Made by a program: the position numbers and the translations under genes. This document shows, piece by piece, positions 5,430-6,174 of a stretch of 6,174 nt of DNA. The stretch is from an uncultured Bacteroidales bacterium (GTDB taxonomy: Bacteria > Bacteroidota > Bacteroidia > Bacteroidales > UBA932). The stretch is taken from positions 1 to 6,174 of the forward strand of contig CABTXO010000114.1 of assembly GCA_902488725.1 (NCBI GenBank), in the 5' to 3' direction. Positions within the stretch are counted from its first letter, which is position 1; each line of letters starts with the position of its first letter. Under the pieces are notes generated by a model. The model saw only the letters and a program-made list of their open reading frames with translations, ran no database searches and was not told the origin of the DNA.

Positions 5430-5460
5430 TAAATGTAACAAAAAAAGGCGGCCCCCAAAA
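5430..5460 (-). promoter_or_regulatory. Candidate promoter of the ECF sigma operon
   Basis: Read on the minus strand, TTTTG (5460-5456) is followed after 18 nt by TACATTTA (5437-5430). The second matches the Bacteroidota -7 consensus TAnnTTTG except for the last base, and the spacing is right for -33 and -7 elements. Initiation would give a leader of about 27 nt before the ATG at 5399. The -33 element falls in the loop of the upstream gene's terminator. A promoter read by the operon's own sigma factor cannot be recognised from one copy. Confidence 0.4.
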
Positions 5461-5469
5461 GGAACCGCC
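5440..5469 (-). terminator. Intrinsic terminator of the small outer-membrane protein gene
   Basis: On the minus strand GGCGGTTCC (5469-5461) pairs with GGGGCCGCC (5455-5447), seven Watson-Crick and two G-U pairs, around the loop TTTTG. Seven T residues follow (5446-5440). This is a canonical rho-independent terminator 23 nt after the stop codon at 5493. It insulates the ECF operon from the upstream gene. Confidence 0.88.
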
Positions 5470-5492
5470 GGTCTGAATCACAAGGCAACACG

Positions 5493-5948
5493 CTAGAATG
5501 CGTAGCGGATGCCGAGACCGAAGGAGAATATGCCGTCTTCCCAGATGTGGCCGTCTCCGAACATGATGCGCGGACGGATGTCCAGGGACACCTGCAGCGG
5601 GATGTTGAAGGTGTAGCCCAGTCCCAGGTTGCCCAGAATGCCCGCGAAGACATTGTTGGCCTTCTCATGGTTCCAGACGGCCAAGGAAGCGCCGGGACCG
5701 CCGTAGAACTCCCAGGAGCCCGCCGTCCAGTCCGGTTCGGCGATCACGAAGTTGTAGATCCCGTCGACATGGAAGGCACTCTTGTAGCCGTCCAGTCCGA
5801 GTTCGAACTCCAGGAAATCATTGCCGACATAATGTTCGTAACTCAAATCGACACCATAACCCAAACGGACACCGAGAGCTTTGGGCTGCGCATTGGCGAG
5901 AACCCCGAAACACAGCACGGTCGCGAGGACCAAAATCACTTTCTTCAT
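5493..5948 (-). CDS. Small outer-membrane beta-barrel protein
   Basis: 151-residue protein with a signal peptide (residues 1-20: MKKVILVLATVLCFGVLANA, then Q). The mature 131 residues alternate polar and hydrophobic positions with Gly- and aromatic-rich strands such as LGVRLGYGVDLSYEHYVG, GSWEFYGGPGASLAVW and GILGNLGLGYTFNIPLQV. The C-terminal strand FSFGLGIRYAF ends in the terminal phenylalanine typical of outer-membrane proteins recognised by the BAM complex. The size fits an 8-strand barrel, like the small 'outer membrane beta-barrel' or porin-like proteins common in Bacteroidales. It may be structural, transport or adhesion related; no specific function can be read. It stands 64 nt after rnfA and has its own strong terminator, so it is either monocistronic or the tail of the rnf transcript. 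Confidence 0.85.
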   Translation of the reverse strand: MKKVILVLATVLCFGVLANAQPKALGVRLGYGVDLSYEHYVGNDFLEFELGLDGYKSAFHVDGIYNFVIAEPDWTAGSWEFYGGPGASLAVWNHEKANNVFAGILGNLGLGYTFNIPLQVSLDIRPRIMFGDGHIWEDGIFSFGLGIRYAF

Positions 5949-6012
5949 ACAATATACAATAAATGGTTTAAAAATTATTTTCCGTTCACAGCAGCGTGCT
6001 TTCCTGCAAAAA

Positions 6013-6174
6013 CTATACTATTCCCGAGAAGCCCATGAAGGCGAGGGCCAGGATGCCGACGGTGATGAAGGCGATGGGAACCCCGCGGAAGGCTTTCGGG
6101 ACATCGTTCAGTTCCAGGTGCTCCCGCAGACCCGCAAACAGAATCATCGCCAGACCGTAGCCGAGGGCCGTCGC
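6013..6174 (-). CDS. rnfA: Rnf electron transport complex subunit A, C-terminal part
   Basis: Partial gene entering from the right edge: 53 codons plus the TAG stop at 6015-6013. The visible part is membrane protein, with [20 protein letters not shown] followed by [20 protein letters not shown] and the tail [11 protein letters not shown]. The DVP.aFRG motif, followed by an [18 protein letters not shown] last helix, is characteristic of RnfA/RsxA, an inner-membrane subunit of the ferredoxin:NAD+ oxidoreductase that couples electron flow to Na+ or H+ movement. The paralogue NqrE is similar but typically has GLRGLGITFIT and FMSFSG here, so RnfA is favoured. The other rnf genes, usually in the order B-C-D-G-E-A, should lie just right of the window. 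No terminator is seen after it. Confidence 0.85.
   Translation of the reverse strand, partial: ATALGYGLAMILFAGLREHLELNDVPKAFRGVPIAFITVGILALAFMGFSGIV

Noticed and set aside
4500..5432. Long plus-strand open frame (310 codons) across the sigma/anti-sigma region
   Set aside because: It is antisense to the sigma and anti-sigma genes, whose motifs and overlap are convincing. Its translation is low-complexity, Ser/Arg-rich and without a family.
5400..5441. Upstream start at 5441 for the sigma factor
   Set aside because: That ATG lies in the terminator tail and candidate promoter, and the added residues (MLHLSNLFVLLIGS) are not sigma-like.
5988..6000. Short AGCA/TGCT dyad after rnfA as a terminator
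   Set aside because: The stem is only four base pairs and no T-run follows in the right place.

Overview
The window looks like a moderately GC-rich member of the Bacteroidales (phylum Bacteroidota), probably a gut lineage near Rikenellaceae or another non-Bacteroides family. The family-level guess is weak. The order-level guess rests on several signs: a promoter of the Bacteroidota TAnnTTTG type before aroE, almost no Shine-Dalgarno sequences, a C-terminal RnfA fragment of the Rnf complex, a small ECF sigma factor overlapping a very short membrane anti-sigma candidate, and a secreted 17-residue-repeat protein of the kind called '5-fold beta-flower' in this group.

Left part. At 1-218 (minus) lies the N-terminal part of a secreted tandem-repeat protein, cut by the window edge. 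It diverges from a plus-strand set of housekeeping genes: a shikimate dehydrogenase (aroE family, 321-1274), single-stranded DNA-binding protein (ssb, 1360-1920) and adenylosuccinate synthetase (purA, 1948-3210). ssb and purA are 27 nt apart and are probably co-transcribed. The divergent intergenic region carries a 15-bp perfect tandem duplication, a 20-bp imperfect palindrome and an aroE promoter so close to the start codon that the mRNA may be leaderless.

Middle. purA converges on a minus-strand operon. The 81-nt gap between them holds two hairpins, one with a perfect 12-bp stem, that probably end transcription from both sides.

Right part. The minus-strand operon reads ECF sigma factor (5399-4911), short single-pass anti-sigma candidate (4924-4547, overlapping sigma by 14 nt), small secreted protein (4545-4099, 1 nt after the anti-sigma stop) and outer-membrane beta-barrel candidate (4080-3292). 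The tight packing suggests a single regulated envelope module, which is the most interesting unit here. Upstream of it are a separate small outer-membrane barrel gene (5948-5493) with a canonical intrinsic terminator, and then the C-terminal 53 codons of rnfA at the right edge.

Most of the window is ordinary chromosome. I see no mobile element, CRISPR array, tRNA or rRNA, and no gene-free stretch longer than about 100 nt. No clearly new system is present; the ECF module is a candidate for a little-studied one.
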